Positions 16,191-27,017 are shown, counted from the stretch's first letter. The stretch: 64,000 nt of DNA from Alkanindiges hydrocarboniclasticus (GCF_001982605.1 NZ_MLCN01000034.1:1-64000), one strand, 5' to 3'. Made by a program: numbers and translations. Notes: a model not told the origin generated them from the sequence alone.

Positions 16191-19100
16191 ATGCCTAAAC
16201 GTACAGACATAAAAAGCATCCTGATTATTGGTGCTGGCCCGATTGTGATTGGTCAGGCCTGCGAGTTTGACTATTCCGGTGCGCAAGCCTGCAAAGCGCT
16301 GCGTGAAGAAGGCTACCGGGTTATTCTGGTGAACTCCAACCCGGCCACCATCATGACCGACCCCAGCATGGCCGACTCAACCTACATTGAGCCGATCACC
16401 TGGCAGACGGTTGCCCAGATTATTGAAAAAGAACGTCCTGATGCGGTATTGCCCACCATGGGCGGCCAGACTGCACTGAACTGTGCGCTGGCACTGGATG
16501 CCAATGGTGTACTGGAAAAATACAATGTCGAGCTGATTGGCGCGAGTAAAGAAGCCATTGAAATGGCTGAAGACCGCAAGCTGTTCGATCAGGCCATGCG
16601 CCGTATTGGTCTGGAATGTCCGCGTGCGGCCGTGGCCAGCAACATGGAAGAAGCCTTTGAAATTCAGGCGCAACTGGGTTTCCCAGCCATTATTCGCCCG
16701 TCATTTACCATGGGTGGTTCGGGTGGCGGGATTGCCTACAACCGTGAAGAATTCATTGAAATTTGTGAGCGCGGTTTCGATCTGTCGCCCACCAAGCAAT
16801 TATTGATTGATGAATCATTAATTGGCTGGAAAGAATACGAAATGGAAGTGGTGCGTGATAAAAACGACAACTGCATTATCGTGTGTTCCATCGAAAACTT
16901 TGACCCCATGGGTGTGCATACTGGTGACTCCATTACCGTGGCCCCAGCGCAAACCCTGACCGATAAAGAATACCAGTTGATGCGTAATGCATCGGTTGCG
17001 GTACTGCGTGAAATTGGCGTGGAAACCGGTGGTTCCAACGTGCAGTTCGGGATTAACCCCAAAGATGGCCGCATGGTGGTCATTGAAATGAACCCGCGTG
17101 TGTCGCGTTCATCGGCGCTGGCCTCCAAAGCAACCGGTTTCCCGATTGCCAAAATTGCCGCCAAGCTAGCCGTGGGCTATACACTGGATGAGCTAAAAAA
17201 TGACATTACCGGCGGTGCAACCCCGGCCTCGTTTGAGCCATCCATCGACTATGTCGTAACCAAGATTCCACGTTTTAACTTTGAAAAATTCCCGCAGGCC
17301 GAACCTATCCTGACCACCCAGATGAAGTCTGTGGGTGAAGTCATGGCGATTGGCCGCAGCTTTCAGGAATCCATGCATAAAGCCTTGCGTGGTCTGGAAG
17401 TGGGTGCGTCAGGTTTTGATGAAAAAATTCCGGTCGGTGCCGAAGGGGCTGAAGACAAGCTGCGCCTTGAACTCAAAGTGCCCGGCCCAGACCGGATCTG
17501 GTACGTGGCTGATGCGTTCCGTCATGGCATGAGCATGGAACAGGTGTTTGAATACACCGCCATTGATCCATGGTTCTTGGTACAGATTGAAGACATTGTT
17601 AAAACCGAAGAACAGGTTAAACAATTGGGCTTTGCTGGCTTAACCTATGATGTCATGCGCAGCTTAAAGCGTAAGGGCCTGTCTGACTTGCGTATTGCCA
17701 ATCTATTGGGAATACGCCAGAAACAATTGCGCAAGCGTCGCTGGGATCTGGGCATTCATCCGGTATATAAGCGCGTTGATACCTGTGCTGCTGAGTTTGC
17801 TACCAGCACGGCTTATATGTATTCCACCTATGAAGATGAGTGTGAAGCCAACCCAAGCAACCGTGACAAAATCATGGTACTGGGCGGCGGGCCAAACCGG
17901 ATTGGTCAGGGCATTGAGTTTGACTATTGCTGTGTGCATGCGGCCCTTGCCATGCGTGAAGATGGTTATGAAACCATTATGGTCAACTGTAACCCGGAAA
18001 CCGTATCAACCGACTATGACACTTCCGATCGCTTGTTCTTTGAACCAGTCACTCTGGAAGATGTACTGGAAATTATCCGCCTTGAAAAACCCAAGGGCGT
18101 GATTGTGCAGTACGGTGGCCAGACGCCACTGAAACTGGCCCGTGCCTTGGAAGAAGCAGGTGCGCCCATTATTGGGACATCGCCAGATGCGATTGACCGT
18201 GCGGAAGACCGTGAACGCTTCCAGCAAATGATTGAGCGCTTAAACCTGCGCCAGCCGCCAAACCGCATTATTCGCAGTGCTGAAGAAGGCATTGTGGAAG
18301 CCGAAAAAGTGGGTTATCCGCTGGTGGTGCGTCCATCCTATGTACTGGGTGGCCGCGCCATGGAAATCGTGTATAACGTGGATGAACTCAAGCGTTATTT
18401 ACGTGAAGCCGTACAGGCATCAAACGAAGCGCCGGTATTATTGGATCGTTTCCTTGATGACGCCATTGAAGTGGACGTGGACTGTGTGTCTGACGGCACC
18501 ACAGTAGTGATTGGCGGCATCATGCAGCACATTGAACAGGCTGGCGTTCACTCTGGTGACTCTGCCTGTTCATTGCCACCATACTCATTGTCTGATGAGA
18601 TTCAGAACGTGATGCGTGAGCAAACCGTTGCCATGGCCAAAGAATTGGGCGTGGTTGGCCTGATGAATGTGCAATTTGCGGTCAAAGGCAACGATGTTTA
18701 TATTCTGGAAGTCAATCCACGTGCCTCACGTACCGTGCCGTTTGTGTCCAAGTGTATTGGTGTCAGCCTCGCCAAGATTGCCGCGCGCTGCATGGCCGGT
18801 AAAACACTGGTCGAGCAGGACTTTACCACGGAAATCGTGCCTACGTTCTTTGCAGTGAAAGAAGCAGTGTTCCCGTTTGCCAAGTTCCCCGGTGTTGACC
18901 CGATCCTTGGGCCGGAAATGAAATCTACCGGCGAAGTGATGGGCGTGGGCAAAACCTTTGGTGAAGCCTTCTACAAAGCGGTGCTGGGCAGTAATGACCG
19001 CCTGCCGGGCAAGCCAGCCGAGGGCGAAATCAAGCGTGCTTTCCTGTCGGTGCGTGATAGCGACAAGCCACACATTGCCGCCGTTGCGACAAAGCTGAGT

Positions 19101-19421
19101 GACCTTGGCTTTAAGCTGGTGGCAACTGGTGGGACTTACCGCATGCTGCGTGATCAAGGCATTGAATGTGAGCGTGTGAACAAGGTGACAGAAGGCCGTC
19201 CGCACATTGTAGACCGCTTGAAAAATGGCGAGATTCACCTCATTATCAATACCACTGAAGGTAAACAGGCACAGCAGGATTCATTCTCAATCCGCCGTAG
19301 TGCCCTGCAAGGCAAGGTGTATTACACCACCACCTTGAGCGGTGCTGATGCGGTGTGTCAGGCCGTGAATATTCAACTGCCAATGGACGTTTACCGTTTG
19401 CAAGATTTGCAAAACATCTAA
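16191..19421 (+). CDS. carB: Carbamoyl-phosphate synthase large subunit
   Basis: 1076 residues, against about 1073 in E. coli. Two homologous ATP-grasp synthase halves are visible, beginning at [19 protein letters not shown] and again at [19 protein letters not shown]. An oligomerisation region lies between them and a C-terminal MGS-like allosteric domain follows ([17 protein letters not shown]). It makes carbamoyl phosphate from bicarbonate, ATP and the ammonia from CarA. It forms an operon with carA; a CAGGAG ribosome binding site precedes the ATG. Confidence 0.97.
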   Translation: MPKRTDIKSILIIGAGPIVIGQACEFDYSGAQACKALREEGYRVILVNSNPATIMTDPSMADSTYIEPITWQTVAQIIEKERPDAVLPTMGGQTALNCALALDANGVLEKYNVELIGASKEAIEMAEDRKLFDQAMRRIGLECPRAAVASNMEEAFEIQAQLGFPAIIRPSFTMGGSGGGIAYNREEFIEICERGFDLSPTKQLLIDESLIGWKEYEMEVVRDKNDNCIIVCSIENFDPMGVHTGDSITVAPAQTLTDKEYQLMRNASVAVLREIGVETGGSNVQFGINPKDGRMVVIEMNPRVSRSSALASKATGFPIAKIAAKLAVGYTLDELKNDITGGATPASFEPSIDYVVTKIPRFNFEKFPQAEPILTTQMKSVGEVMAIGRSFQESMHKALRGLEVGASGFDEKIPVGAEGAEDKLRLELKVPGPDRIWYVADAFRHGMSMEQVFEYTAIDPWFLVQIEDIVKTEEQVKQLGFAGLTYDVMRSLKRKGLSDLRIANLLGIRQKQLRKRRWDLGIHPVYKRVDTCAAEFATSTAYMYSTYEDECEANPSNRDKIMVLGGGPNRIGQGIEFDYCCVHAALAMREDGYETIMVNCNPETVSTDYDTSDRLFFEPVTLEDVLEIIRLEKPKGVIVQYGGQTPLKLARALEEAGAPIIGTSPDAIDRAEDRERFQQMIERLNLRQPPNRIIRSAEEGIVEAEKVGYPLVVRPSYVLGGRAMEIVYNVDELKRYLREAVQASNEAPVLLDRFLDDAIEVDVDCVSDGTTVVIGGIMQHIEQAGVHSGDSACSLPPYSLSDEIQNVMREQTVAMAKELGVVGLMNVQFAVKGNDVYILEVNPRASRTVPFVSKCIGVSLAKIAARCMAGKTLVEQDFTTEIVPTFFAVKEAVFPFAKFPGVDPILGPEMKSTGEVMGVGKTFGEAFYKAVLGSNDRLPGKPAEGEIKRAFLSVRDSDKPHIAAVATKLSDLGFKLVATGGTYRMLRDQGIECERVNKVTEGRPHIVDRLKNGEIHLIINTTEGKQAQQDSFSIRRSALQGKVYYTTTLSGADAVCQAVNIQLPMDVYRLQDLQNI

Positions 19422-19435
19422 CAGCGTCTAAAGGG

Positions 19436-19469
19436 TTCCGCTACTGTTTAGTGGCGGAGCTTTTTTTTT
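19436..19469 (+). terminator. Terminator of carAB
   Basis: A hairpin with TCCGCTACT pairing to AGTGGCGGA (one wobble), then nine T at 19461-19469. It lies 15 bases after the carB stop. Confidence 0.8.
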
Positions 19470-19529
19470 AGCGCAGTATTTATTTTTTATGCTGAACACA
19501 GGTGCTGTACCATTTAAAAGGACATGATT

Positions 19530-20009
19530 ATGCAACGCTATCCCATGACCCCACAGGGTGAACAAGCCCTGAAAGACGAGCTACAACGTTTAAAATCCGA
19601 AGATCGTCCACGTATTATTGCGGCAATTGCTGAAGCACGGGCGCATGGCGACCTGAAGGAAAATGCGGAATACCATGCGGCCAAGGAACAGCAGGGTTTT
19701 TGTGAAGGCCGGATTCAGGAAATTGAAGCCAAGCTGGGTGCCGCTGACGTGATTGAAGTCAGCAAGTTGCAACAGGATGGCCGGGTGGTATTTGGCGTGA
19801 CGGTTGAAATTGAAAATCTGGATACCGAAGAACGCCGCAGTTATCAGCTGGTGGGTGATGATGAAGCCGACTATAAGATCAATAAAATTTCGATTAACTC
19901 CCCGATTGCGCGTGGCCTGATTGGCAAGCGCGAAGGCGATGAAGTGAAGATTCAGACACCTAAGGGTGAAGTTGAATATGAAATCATGAGTGTGAAGTAT
20001 CTGGGCTAA
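19530..20009 (+). CDS. greA: Transcription elongation factor GreA
   Basis: 159 residues from the ATG at 19530 ([10 protein letters not shown]), preferred over the ATG at 19524 because AAGGA lies 8 bases before it and homologues start there. GreA binds in the RNA polymerase secondary channel and stimulates cleavage of backtracked transcripts. The N-terminal coiled coil carries the acidic tip region ([21 protein letters not shown]) and the C-terminal FKBP-like domain ends [11 protein letters not shown]. Size is normal. The carAB-greA order is common in this group of bacteria. Confidence 0.95.
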   Translation: MQRYPMTPQGEQALKDELQRLKSEDRPRIIAAIAEARAHGDLKENAEYHAAKEQQGFCEGRIQEIEAKLGAADVIEVSKLQQDGRVVFGVTVEIENLDTEERRSYQLVGDDEADYKINKISINSPIARGLIGKREGDEVKIQTPKGEVEYEIMSVKYLG

Positions 20010-20412
20010 TCGCCAAGAAATTTGAATGCTCACACAAAGGCTGCCAGTAGGTGGCCTTTTGTTTTTACAAAATGTTGTGCTTAAAATTAGGCCTGAAATA
20101 AAAATTAAATCACTGGTTGGTTTAACCAATAAAAATAGTGTTCAAAAACCGGTTGTCCTTTTTTCAGGAAAATCCTATATTCAACCCATGGCTAATTTAA
20201 TATTTTGCGAGCTGACTGTTTTTGACCACGTACAATGCCGTGGCGAACAGGCTTGCCTGCACATGAGCCAGCCTAAACCCAAGAAACAGTTGCTGATCTG
20301 ATCGGGGCAACTGTTCCGTCAGATGAGTGACGGAACAGTGCGATGCCCTGCTGTAACAACCCCCACCCATCTGATGTTTCCTAAGCCGGTCAGTATTGCT
20401 TAGAGAACACTC
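20010..20412. other. Intergenic region between greA and the DapA-like gene
   Basis: No gene is supported; a 91-codon frame at 20026-20301 has no ribosome binding site and no recognisable features. The region contains an imperfect hairpin followed by T residues (about 20036-20066), which probably ends greA transcription, and the strong hairpin at 20305-20348. Confidence 0.5.
20305..20348 (+). promoter_or_regulatory. Strong hairpin in the leader of the DapA-like gene
   Basis: ACTGTTCCGTCA (20310-20321) and TGACGGAACAGT (20328-20339) form a perfect 12-bp stem with a 6-base loop. GGGCA/TGCCC extends it after a bulge. No T-run follows, so it is not an ordinary terminator. It lies 65 bases before the start codon and could be an operator or RNA leader element. 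Confidence 0.5.
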
Positions 20413-21306
20413 ATGACTTTTGATTTTTCCGGGATCTGGATCCCTCTGATTACTCCATTGCAAGCGGATGATGCAAGTATGGATGCAGGTGTAGACCATT
20501 CTGCCCTGACGCGACTGGTTGAACAGTATCGAAGCAGCGGCATCCGTGGTTTTGCCAGCTTAAGCACCACCGGTGAAGCATCGTTACTGTGCTATGAGGA
20601 ACAGGATGCAATCCTTGGCATAACCTTAAAGGCAGCCCAAGGCTTGCCAGTAATTGCCGGGCTGACTGCCAACACGTTTGTGCAAGCCTGCGAGCGTATC
20701 GCTCAGCTTAGCCAGTATGACATTGCAGGCATTATGCTAAGTTCGCCCAGCTATATCCGGCCCTCGCAACAAGGGCTGGTTGAGTATTTTATCCGGTTGG
20801 CTGATCTTAGCGAAAAACCACTGGTGATTTATGAAATTCCTTACCGTACGGGTGTGCGGCTGGAGTTGCCATCCTTACTCGCTTTGGCGCGGCATCCCAA
20901 CATTCAGGCCATCAAGGATTGTGCTGGTTCACTGGCAATCACGCAGGCACTGATTGAAGATGGCAATTTGCAGGTATTGGCTGGTGAAGATTTTAATATT
21001 TTTAATACCCTATGCATGGGTGGACATGGTGCCATTGCAGCCGCAACCCATATCAGGCCGGACTTGTATATCAGCATGATGCATGCCATTCAGGCGGGCG
21101 AGCTGAACAAAGCGCGGCAGATTTTTGCCAGTGTTAGTCCGTTAATGCAGCAATTGTTTGCCGAGCCTAATCCTGCACCGCTCAAAGGATTACTGGCACA
21201 ACAGGGGCACATTGCCAATCAGTTGCGCTTTCCCCTACTACCCCCCTCTACAGCGTTGGTTGAACAATTAAGCAGTCTGGCTCAACAGCTTATCCCGAAA
21301 ACCTGA
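20413..21306 (+). CDS. Dihydrodipicolinate synthase family protein (DapA-like aldolase)
   Basis: 297 residues of a class I aldolase TIM barrel. Key DapA positions are present: STTGE at 51-55, catalytic Tyr140 and Arg145 (YEIPYRTG) and the Schiff-base Lys168 (IKDC). It could be 4-hydroxy-tetrahydrodipicolinate synthase of the lysine pathway, condensing pyruvate and aspartate semialdehyde. The sequence differs from standard DapA at usually strict spots (STTGEA rather than GTTGES; IPY rather than VPS). A paralogue acting on another substrate is therefore possible. It stands alone with a structured leader. Confidence 0.75.
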   Translation: MTFDFSGIWIPLITPLQADDASMDAGVDHSALTRLVEQYRSSGIRGFASLSTTGEASLLCYEEQDAILGITLKAAQGLPVIAGLTANTFVQACERIAQLSQYDIAGIMLSSPSYIRPSQQGLVEYFIRLADLSEKPLVIYEIPYRTGVRLELPSLLALARHPNIQAIKDCAGSLAITQALIEDGNLQVLAGEDFNIFNTLCMGGHGAIAAATHIRPDLYISMMHAIQAGELNKARQIFASVSPLMQQLFAEPNPAPLKGLLAQQGHIANQLRFPLLPPSTALVEQLSSLAQQLIPKT

Positions 21307-21387
21307 TTTATCCTGAACAAAGCAAACCGATTTAACCGTTCGGATTAAACCAAACGCTTAAATAAACACTTTAAACTAGAACATCCT

Positions 21388-21411
21388 GAACTGGCGTATT
21401 GCAGCCAGTTC
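21388..21411 (+). terminator. Hairpin downstream of the DapA-like gene
   Basis: GAACTGGC (21388-21395) pairs with GCCAGTTC (21404-21411) and is followed by an AT-rich stretch without a clean T-run. Confidence 0.4.
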
Positions 21412-21466
21412 ATATTTAAACTTCATACCTCATTCAATAATATAAGCTGCATCTTGTGGCAATATT

Positions 21467-22051
21467 CTAGGCTGGAATTTTGGGCACATTTTTTTCAATC
21501 CGGCTATCGGGAATCACCCACACTAGCGCCATCGCCAGATAAATTAGCTGAGAAATCCACTCGTGGTAAAACGCCAGCGGGACTGCCAGACAGTAACAGG
21601 CCACCGACAGCATGCCTTTATAGTCACGGCCAATGGCAAAGCGCAAGGTGTTGTTTTCTTCATCGGCACAGGTAATGGTATGTACCAGCAGCCAGTAAGC
21701 CACCGCACAAGCCGCCAGATTGATGCCATAAATTGCAGTGGGCAATGCATTAAAATGATTTTCGCCCATCCATCCCGTGCTAAACGGCAATAGTGATAGC
21801 CAGAACAGCAAATGCAGGTTGGCCCATAGCACACGGCCATTGATATGACGGGTGGCGTGTAACAGGTGATGATGGTTATTCCAGTAAATCCCAATGTATA
21901 AAAAGCTGAGGATATAGCTTAAAAACACTGGAATTAATGGGGTAAGTGCATGCAGGTCTGAGCCATGCGGGACTTTAAGTTCCAGCACCATAATGGTAAT
22001 GACAATGGCCAGTACGCCATCACTAAATGCTTCAAGCCGATTTTTTTGCAT
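21467..22051 (-). CDS. TMEM175/DUF1211 family membrane protein
   Basis: 194 residues from the ATG at 22051, with a GGAA-type site a few bases upstream; the frame opens 8 codons earlier without one. The signature N-terminal RLEAFSDGVLAIVITIMVLEL (FSD motif) identifies the DUF1211/TMEM175 family. The protein has about five to six hydrophobic segments and the His-rich NNHHHLLHA between helices. Bacterial TMEM175 proteins form potassium-leak channels. Here the function is inferred from family only. Confidence 0.8.
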   Translation of the reverse strand: MQKNRLEAFSDGVLAIVITIMVLELKVPHGSDLHALTPLIPVFLSYILSFLYIGIYWNNHHHLLHATRHINGRVLWANLHLLFWLSLLPFSTGWMGENHFNALPTAIYGINLAACAVAYWLLVHTITCADEENNTLRFAIGRDYKGMLSVACYCLAVPLAFYHEWISQLIYLAMALVWVIPDSRIEKNVPKIPA

Positions 22052-22244
22052 CGTTTTTCCATTTATTTTAAACAATGTTGTCTAATCTTTTATCCATTGT
22101 TTCAAGAGTTAGGGTTTAGCCAGCAATCCCCAATCTACCAATATCAGTGACAATGCCTTGCCAATTATGAGCTTCTGGACTGCTATTGCATGGCATCATT
22201 TAATGATACTGGATTTGTTGCATTGAATATTGCAACTTTCAGGT

Positions 22245-22943
22245 TCAATCCAGATGGGTGATATCAGGCAATGGAAAAGTCATTTTAAAATCGGTCATTT
22301 TAAAAGCCGCCAGCACTTTGGCAGCACTTAAATCAGGGAAATAAGCGGGGTCAAACCACCAGTCTTTTACCTTGGCAATACAGGCATGGCCGCTGGCTGC
22401 GGGGGCTGTATAAAACCGTTTGCCCTGCCAGTCCTGTACCAGCGTTCTTAACCGTGCAGGAATAACTGCTGTGCTTACCGGAAATTTAAACCGGCTACGC
22501 TGAAATGTAATTCGGGCAATGGGCTGCTGGTCTGGTGTGTTGACCTTGATAGACTCAGCCTGCAATTTTGTTGCCGGGTGATAGTCAAACACCGCCAATT
22601 GCTTGGGAATACCCCAGTTGTTCTGGCCATTAATGACTGATGCCATGGTTGACACATAAATTTTATCAATGGAAGGATAGCCTTCTACTACCCCGCGGCT
22701 TAGCTGTGGAATATGCAGCAGCTCATCATAAGGCCCTGCATCACTTTGGGTATAATGCGCAAAAATCAGCAACTGAATACGGCCACGCGGCCACAGCTTG
22801 CCTAGCTTTGTAGCTGTATTTTTTATAGGTGCATTATCGTCAGGCATCCAGACAGCCACCACATAACCCTCACCAGTTAATTGCCATGGTGCAGGTACAG
22901 GCAGTATGGGGTTTTCTGGTTGACTTGTACTTTGAGTTGGCAT
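22245..22943 (-). CDS. Acetoacetate decarboxylase-like protein
   Basis: 232 residues from the ATG at 22943, favoured because GGAG lies 6 bases upstream; an ATG 11 codons earlier (22976) is also possible. Features of the acetoacetate decarboxylase-like fold include the YDELLHIP segment, YPSIDKIYVSTMASVINGQNNWGIPKQ and a C-terminal FPDLSAAKVLAAFKM. I cannot place the Schiff-base lysine with certainty, so decarboxylase activity is not claimed; relatives include lactone-type enzymes. It lies downstream of and co-directional with an MFS transporter. Confidence 0.65.
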   Translation of the reverse strand: MPTQSTSQPENPILPVPAPWQLTGEGYVVAVWMPDDNAPIKNTATKLGKLWPRGRIQLLIFAHYTQSDAGPYDELLHIPQLSRGVVEGYPSIDKIYVSTMASVINGQNNWGIPKQLAVFDYHPATKLQAESIKVNTPDQQPIARITFQRSRFKFPVSTAVIPARLRTLVQDWQGKRFYTAPAASGHACIAKVKDWWFDPAYFPDLSAAKVLAAFKMTDFKMTFPLPDITHLD

Positions 22944-23063
22944 GGGCGGCTCCGTTTTAATCATTGGTTTATTCATAGCCTATCAACACCAAAAACACGA
23001 TATCTCAATAGCTTAACTTTTATGGATAAAATAGTTAATGCTGCTTCAAGCTTAACAATACCA

Positions 23064-24272
23064 TCAGGCAGTTTGCTCATGGCGACGTATGCCCAACCAG
23101 ACAGCAAGCGCCATGCCACTAAGGATAAATCCAAGGCCAGAAACACCTGCCCACGCATAATGCTGGTACATCCATGCCGAGGCCAGTGAACCAAATGCCC
23201 CACCAATAAAATAACTGAGCATATAGCCCGCATTCAGGCGGTTTCGGGCTTCCGGCTTGATCTGATAAATAATATTCTGGTTGACCACATGCACCAGTTG
23301 CACGCATAAATCGAGCACAATAATGCCAACAATTAGAGCAATCACCGAATGCCCGCCAAAGTACACCGGTATCCACGACAGCATCAGCAAAATACAGCCC
23401 AGCGTGGTGGTTTGTGTGGATTTGCCCTGATCAACCATTTTACCGGCCTTGGTGGCGGCCAGCGCGCCAGCCACACCAGCCAGACCAAACAGTCCAATCA
23501 TAAAGTCTGAAAAGCCAAAGGGAGCTTCGGACAATAAAAAAGCCAGTGGTGTCCATAACACACTAAAGCAGGCAAAAATCAGCCCGCCAATAATGGAGCG
23601 CCATAGGAAAACCTTTTCAGTTTTAAAAAAGGTAAAAATAGAAGCCAGCAACTGCAGATAGCTTAATCCGGCACTTTGATGGCGTGCTGGCAAGTTGCGG
23701 TACAGTACCACGGTGGTGAGGAGCAGCATGGCAGCCGCACACCAGTAAATGGTACGCCAGTTGCCAAGGTCAGATAAAAAGCCCGCGACCGTGCGGGCCA
23801 GCAATATACCAAGCAACAGGCCGCTCATGATGGTGCCCACCACCTGCCCGCGCTGATGCGGATTGGCCAGTGCAGACCCTAATGGGACAATCACCTGTGC
23901 CACCACCGAAAAAAAACTGGTAATACTGGTGCCAATAAACAGCATCCAGATATTCGTAGATAGCGCACTCAGCAGTAAGCCACTGGTTGATAACAGCAAC
24001 ATGCTGATAATCAGGCGACGCTGCTCGAACAAATCACCCAGCGGCACCAGCAACACCAGTCCTAAGGCATAGGACAACTGGGCCACGGTTACTATAATTC
24101 CGGCACTGGCATAAGAAAGCTGAAAATAATCGGCAATGCTATGCAGCAGCGGCTGGGCATAATAATTGCTCGCCACTGCAATGCCAGTGGTAAAGGCCAT
24201 CAGCATGACCATGCCACGACTTAACGTAGCTTCTGGAGTGGAACGGTCAGGTATGGGTCTGGATGCAGGCAT
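23064..24272 (-). CDS. MFS transporter
   Basis: 402 residues with about 12 hydrophobic segments and a short hydrophilic N-terminus. The loop between helices 2 and 3 reads PLGDLFEQRRLI, a variant of the MFS motif A (G-D-x-x-x-x-R-R), and ASNYYAQPLLHSIA resembles drug and sugar efflux members of the YnfM type. The substrate is unknown. The start at 24272 lacks a clear ribosome binding site. No regulator gene lies beside it. Confidence 0.8.
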   Translation of the reverse strand: MPASRPIPDRSTPEATLSRGMVMLMAFTTGIAVASNYYAQPLLHSIADYFQLSYASAGIIVTVAQLSYALGLVLLVPLGDLFEQRRLIISMLLLSTSGLLLSALSTNIWMLFIGTSITSFFSVVAQVIVPLGSALANPHQRGQVVGTIMSGLLLGILLARTVAGFLSDLGNWRTIYWCAAAMLLLTTVVLYRNLPARHQSAGLSYLQLLASIFTFFKTEKVFLWRSIIGGLIFACFSVLWTPLAFLLSEAPFGFSDFMIGLFGLAGVAGALAATKAGKMVDQGKSTQTTTLGCILLMLSWIPVYFGGHSVIALIVGIIVLDLCVQLVHVVNQNIIYQIKPEARNRLNAGYMLSYFIGGAFGSLASAWMYQHYAWAGVSGLGFILSGMALAVWLGIRRHEQTA

Positions 24273-24495
24273 CGGATGTTTTAATAATAGTGCAAAAAAA
24301 TTTACAGCAAATTATGCCCGAATTTAATGACAGGACTGTAATTAAACGTGCTAAATCAATTTAATGGCAATGAAACTAAATAGCGATGAAACGGCGATGA
24401 AAACTGGCACTTTTGCTTCGTTAATAGCTTAGCATTACCCCATGCTTTAAGCCTTATCACGGTATTAATATTGAGCATTTAAAAATAAAGGCACA

Positions 24496-24524
24496 AAAAA
24501 AGCACTCATGAAAAGTGCTTTTTT
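24496..24524. terminator. Terminator after the small secreted cysteine protein
   Basis: Stem AAAAAAGCACT (24496-24506) and AGTGCTTTTTT (24514-24524), loop of 7 bases. It is symmetric, so it can stop transcription in either direction. Confidence 0.75.
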
Positions 24525-24561
24525 AATCTACCATTAATTGGCCCTTGCCACAGGAGGCGTC

Positions 24562-24882
24562 CTACTTGAACGCCACTGCTGAATTACACAAGGCCATGCG
24601 ATTGGAGTTTTTGGAGGGTGACCAGTCTGTGCCTGCATTGGATTTAAAATAACCCAGTGGCCCAACCTGTTTAGCCAGCGCCTGACAGGCTTTCATATCA
24701 GCATCACTGCCGTCAGCTCCACCGCTAGCCTTGCAGCTGCCACTATTGCAACGCCAGTCCATGCCATTGCCCTGAACATTGCCCTGATGTGCGCTACCTG
24801 CGCTGTATTCGACAGGTGCAGCCCACGCCTGGGACATGCCCAATACCAAAAGCCCCATACCCAACACATGTTTGATTTTCAT
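24562..24882 (-). CDS. Small secreted CC_3452-like protein
   Basis: 106 residues. A signal peptide (MKIKHVLGMGLLVLGMSQAWA) should be cleaved before Ala-Pro-Val, giving a periplasmic protein of about 85 residues. Four cysteines are arranged as DWRCNSGSCKA, then KACQALAK and ALCNSAVA, the pattern of the CC_3452 family. The function is unknown. The ATG at 24882 follows AGAGGAG by 7 bases. It is monocistronic with its own terminator. Confidence 0.7.
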   Translation of the reverse strand: MKIKHVLGMGLLVLGMSQAWAAPVEYSAGSAHQGNVQGNGMDWRCNSGSCKASGGADGSDADMKACQALAKQVGPLGYFKSNAGTDWSPSKNSNRMALCNSAVAFK

Positions 24883-24993
24883 CAAACCACTCCTCTATAA
24901 AGGACCGGCATCACACACGGTCCATTGTTTATCTTATACGCTGTTTTTCATTTTATTTCAGTAGTAAATCATTATCCCAGCATACATGATTTG

Positions 24994-25935
24994 TTACAAC
25001 TGCTGCACATTAAACGTATCACACTGATTTATATCACCTGTTTTTAGGCCCGTATTAAACCAGCGTGTCCGCTGCTCACTGGTGCCATGCGTAAAGCTGT
25101 CTGGTACCACATGACCACTTGCCTGTTTTTGCAGGTAGTCATCACCAATTTTATGCGCTGCATCCATGGCTTCCTGTACATCACCGGGCTGTAAAAACTG
25201 GGTGCGCTGCTGGTTACGGTTAGCCCATACCCCAGCAAAACAATCAGCCTGTAATTCCTGCCGAACCGACAAGGCATTACCCTTGCTTTCACTGGCTTGC
25301 TGACGCGCTTGCTGCACTTCGCTGGAAATGCCCAGCAGGTTTTGCACATGATGGCCCACTTCATGCGCAATCACGTAGGCTTCGGCAAAGTCGCCGGCCT
25401 GATTGCTATTCGGGTTTTCCGCACTGTTTTGCTGGTCACCGCTAATGCCCATTTGCTGACGCATTTGCTGGAAAAACGACAGGTCAATATACACTTTCTG
25501 GTCTGCCGGGCAATAAAATGGCCCCATGGCAGACTGTGCTGCACCACAACCGGACTGCACCCCATTACGGAACAACACCAGTGTTGGCTTTTGATACTGC
25601 TTGCCGGAACTGCTAAAAATTTGTTGCCAGACGTCTTCAGTATCAGCCAGAATGACACTGACCATTTGCCGGGTTTGTGCATCTTCCGGGCTTTCCTGAT
25701 AAGGCTGCGATACCTGCTGGGTTGCAGTTTGACCACCCAGCATGGTAAGCGGGTTAATGCCAAACACTTTCCAGACAATCAGGCCCAGAATTACCACCAC
25801 TATGGTGCCTTTGACACCCAGCCGGGAAAAAATTGCCATCAGAGCAAGCGGGCTGGCACCACCACCGCCAAAACTGCCGCCACTCGCACGTTGGTCATCA
25901 ACCTGATTACTTTCACGACGTCCTTTCCAGCGCAT
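24994..25935 (-). CDS. ypfJ: Neutral zinc metallopeptidase, YpfJ family
   Basis: 313 residues. A Gly/Ser-rich N-terminus is followed by one membrane segment (about 42-58, GTIVVVILGLIVWKVFGI) and a periplasmic-facing zinc peptidase domain with HEVGHH at 181-186, followed by QELQADCFAGVWAN. Proteins of this family are annotated as neutral zinc metallopeptidases of uncertain substrate. Length and domain order are normal. Downstream on the same strand is the small secreted gene at 24562. Confidence 0.85.
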   Translation of the reverse strand: MRWKGRRESNQVDDQRASGGSFGGGGASPLALMAIFSRLGVKGTIVVVILGLIVWKVFGINPLTMLGGQTATQQVSQPYQESPEDAQTRQMVSVILADTEDVWQQIFSSSGKQYQKPTLVLFRNGVQSGCGAAQSAMGPFYCPADQKVYIDLSFFQQMRQQMGISGDQQNSAENPNSNQAGDFAEAYVIAHEVGHHVQNLLGISSEVQQARQQASESKGNALSVRQELQADCFAGVWANRNQQRTQFLQPGDVQEAMDAAHKIGDDYLQKQASGHVVPDSFTHGTSEQRTRWFNTGLKTGDINQCDTFNVQQL

Positions 25936-26005
25936 GATGCACCCCTTGTCTATGGATGATTTTCAAAAAACCATTTTGCAAATTTTGTTTAAGGATCGTT
26001 TTTAC

Positions 26006-26040
26006 ACAGGCTGGCTATTTAGTATGAATAGCCAGCCTGT
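26006..26040 (-). promoter_or_regulatory. Perfect 14-bp hairpin between yedI and ypfJ
   Basis: Arms ACAGGCTGGCTATT (26006-26019) and AATAGCCAGCCTGT (26027-26040), loop of 7. No T-run follows on the minus strand. It may protect the yedI mRNA 3' end or be a protein-binding site in front of ypfJ. Confidence 0.5.
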
Positions 26041-26081
26041 AAATGGCGTATACATAACCGGGCAGTCTGGCAAACCCAAAC

Positions 26082-27017
26082 TTAAGATCTAACCGACGAC
26101 CAGACTTTCTGGCCTAGCGTTACAATGATTAAAACAGCAATACCTGCCACAATGCCTATCAGGCCATTTAGCACAGTGGGTAGCAAGGCTTCAAATAACT
26201 GGCCAAATCCCGGAATGCCACCAGCCTGCTGGGCACGGTTTTCAATCCAGTGATGAAACAACGGTACGCCATGCGCAATAATGCCACCACCCACCAGAAA
26301 CATGGCAGCAGTACCAACAATAGACAGGGTTTTCATTAAATAAGGTGCAAAAATCAGCAAGCCACGGCCAATGCTTCTAGCCAGTTGGCTACGCTTTTTC
26401 ATCAGGTAGAAACCGGCATCATCCAGCTTGACAATGCCAGCCACCAGTCCATATACCCCGACGGTCATTAAAATAGCGATTACACTCAGCACCAAGAGCT
26501 GATCCAGTAAAGGGGCATCGGCCACGGTTCCCAGACTAATGACAATAATTTCTGCCGATAAAATGAAATCGGTACGGATAGCGCCCCTGGTTTTTTCTTT
26601 TTCAAACTGGGCCAGATTTTCAATATCCAGCTCTATCTTCTTTTCGGCTTCCGCTGTACCGGATACTGCTTTCTCCTTGCGGTGAAAAAAACTGTGCGCC
26701 AGCTTTTCTACCCCTTCATAACACAGGTACAAACCACCCAGCATGAGCAGCAACAGCACGCCCTGCTCCCAGAATGCGCTAATTAGCAGCGCCAGTGGCA
26801 CTAAAATGACTTTGTTAATAAAAGACCCTTTAGCCACCGACCATACAATTGGTAATTCACGTTCGGCCTTGAATCCGGTCAATTGCTGGGCATTAAGCGC
26901 CAGATCATCGCCCAGTACCCCGGCGGTTTTTTTGGCCGCCATTTTGCTCATTAAAGCCACATCATCCAGAATTGTGGAGATGTCATCCAGTAAAGTCAGT
27001 AAACTAGCCCCAGCCAT
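26082..27017 (-). CDS. yedI: DUF808 inner-membrane protein YedI
   Basis: 311 residues, multi-pass. The N-terminus ([41 protein letters not shown]) and the block starting [18 protein letters not shown] are diagnostic of DUF808/YedI. Several membrane helices follow, with a charged loop around residues 110-150. The role is unknown. It is a single gene with its own promoter region upstream. Confidence 0.88.
   Translation of the reverse strand: MAGASLLTLLDDISTILDDVALMSKMAAKKTAGVLGDDLALNAQQLTGFKAERELPIVWSVAKGSFINKVILVPLALLISAFWEQGVLLLLMLGGLYLCYEGVEKLAHSFFHRKEKAVSGTAEAEKKIELDIENLAQFEKEKTRGAIRTDFILSAEIIVISLGTVADAPLLDQLLVLSVIAILMTVGVYGLVAGIVKLDDAGFYLMKKRSQLARSIGRGLLIFAPYLMKTLSIVGTAAMFLVGGGIIAHGVPLFHHWIENRAQQAGGIPGFGQLFEALLPTVLNGLIGIVAGIAVLIIVTLGQKVWSSVRS

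Noticed and set aside
20026-20301. 91-codon plus-strand ORF after greA
   Set aside because: No ribosome binding site, odd composition, and it runs across the probable greA terminator.
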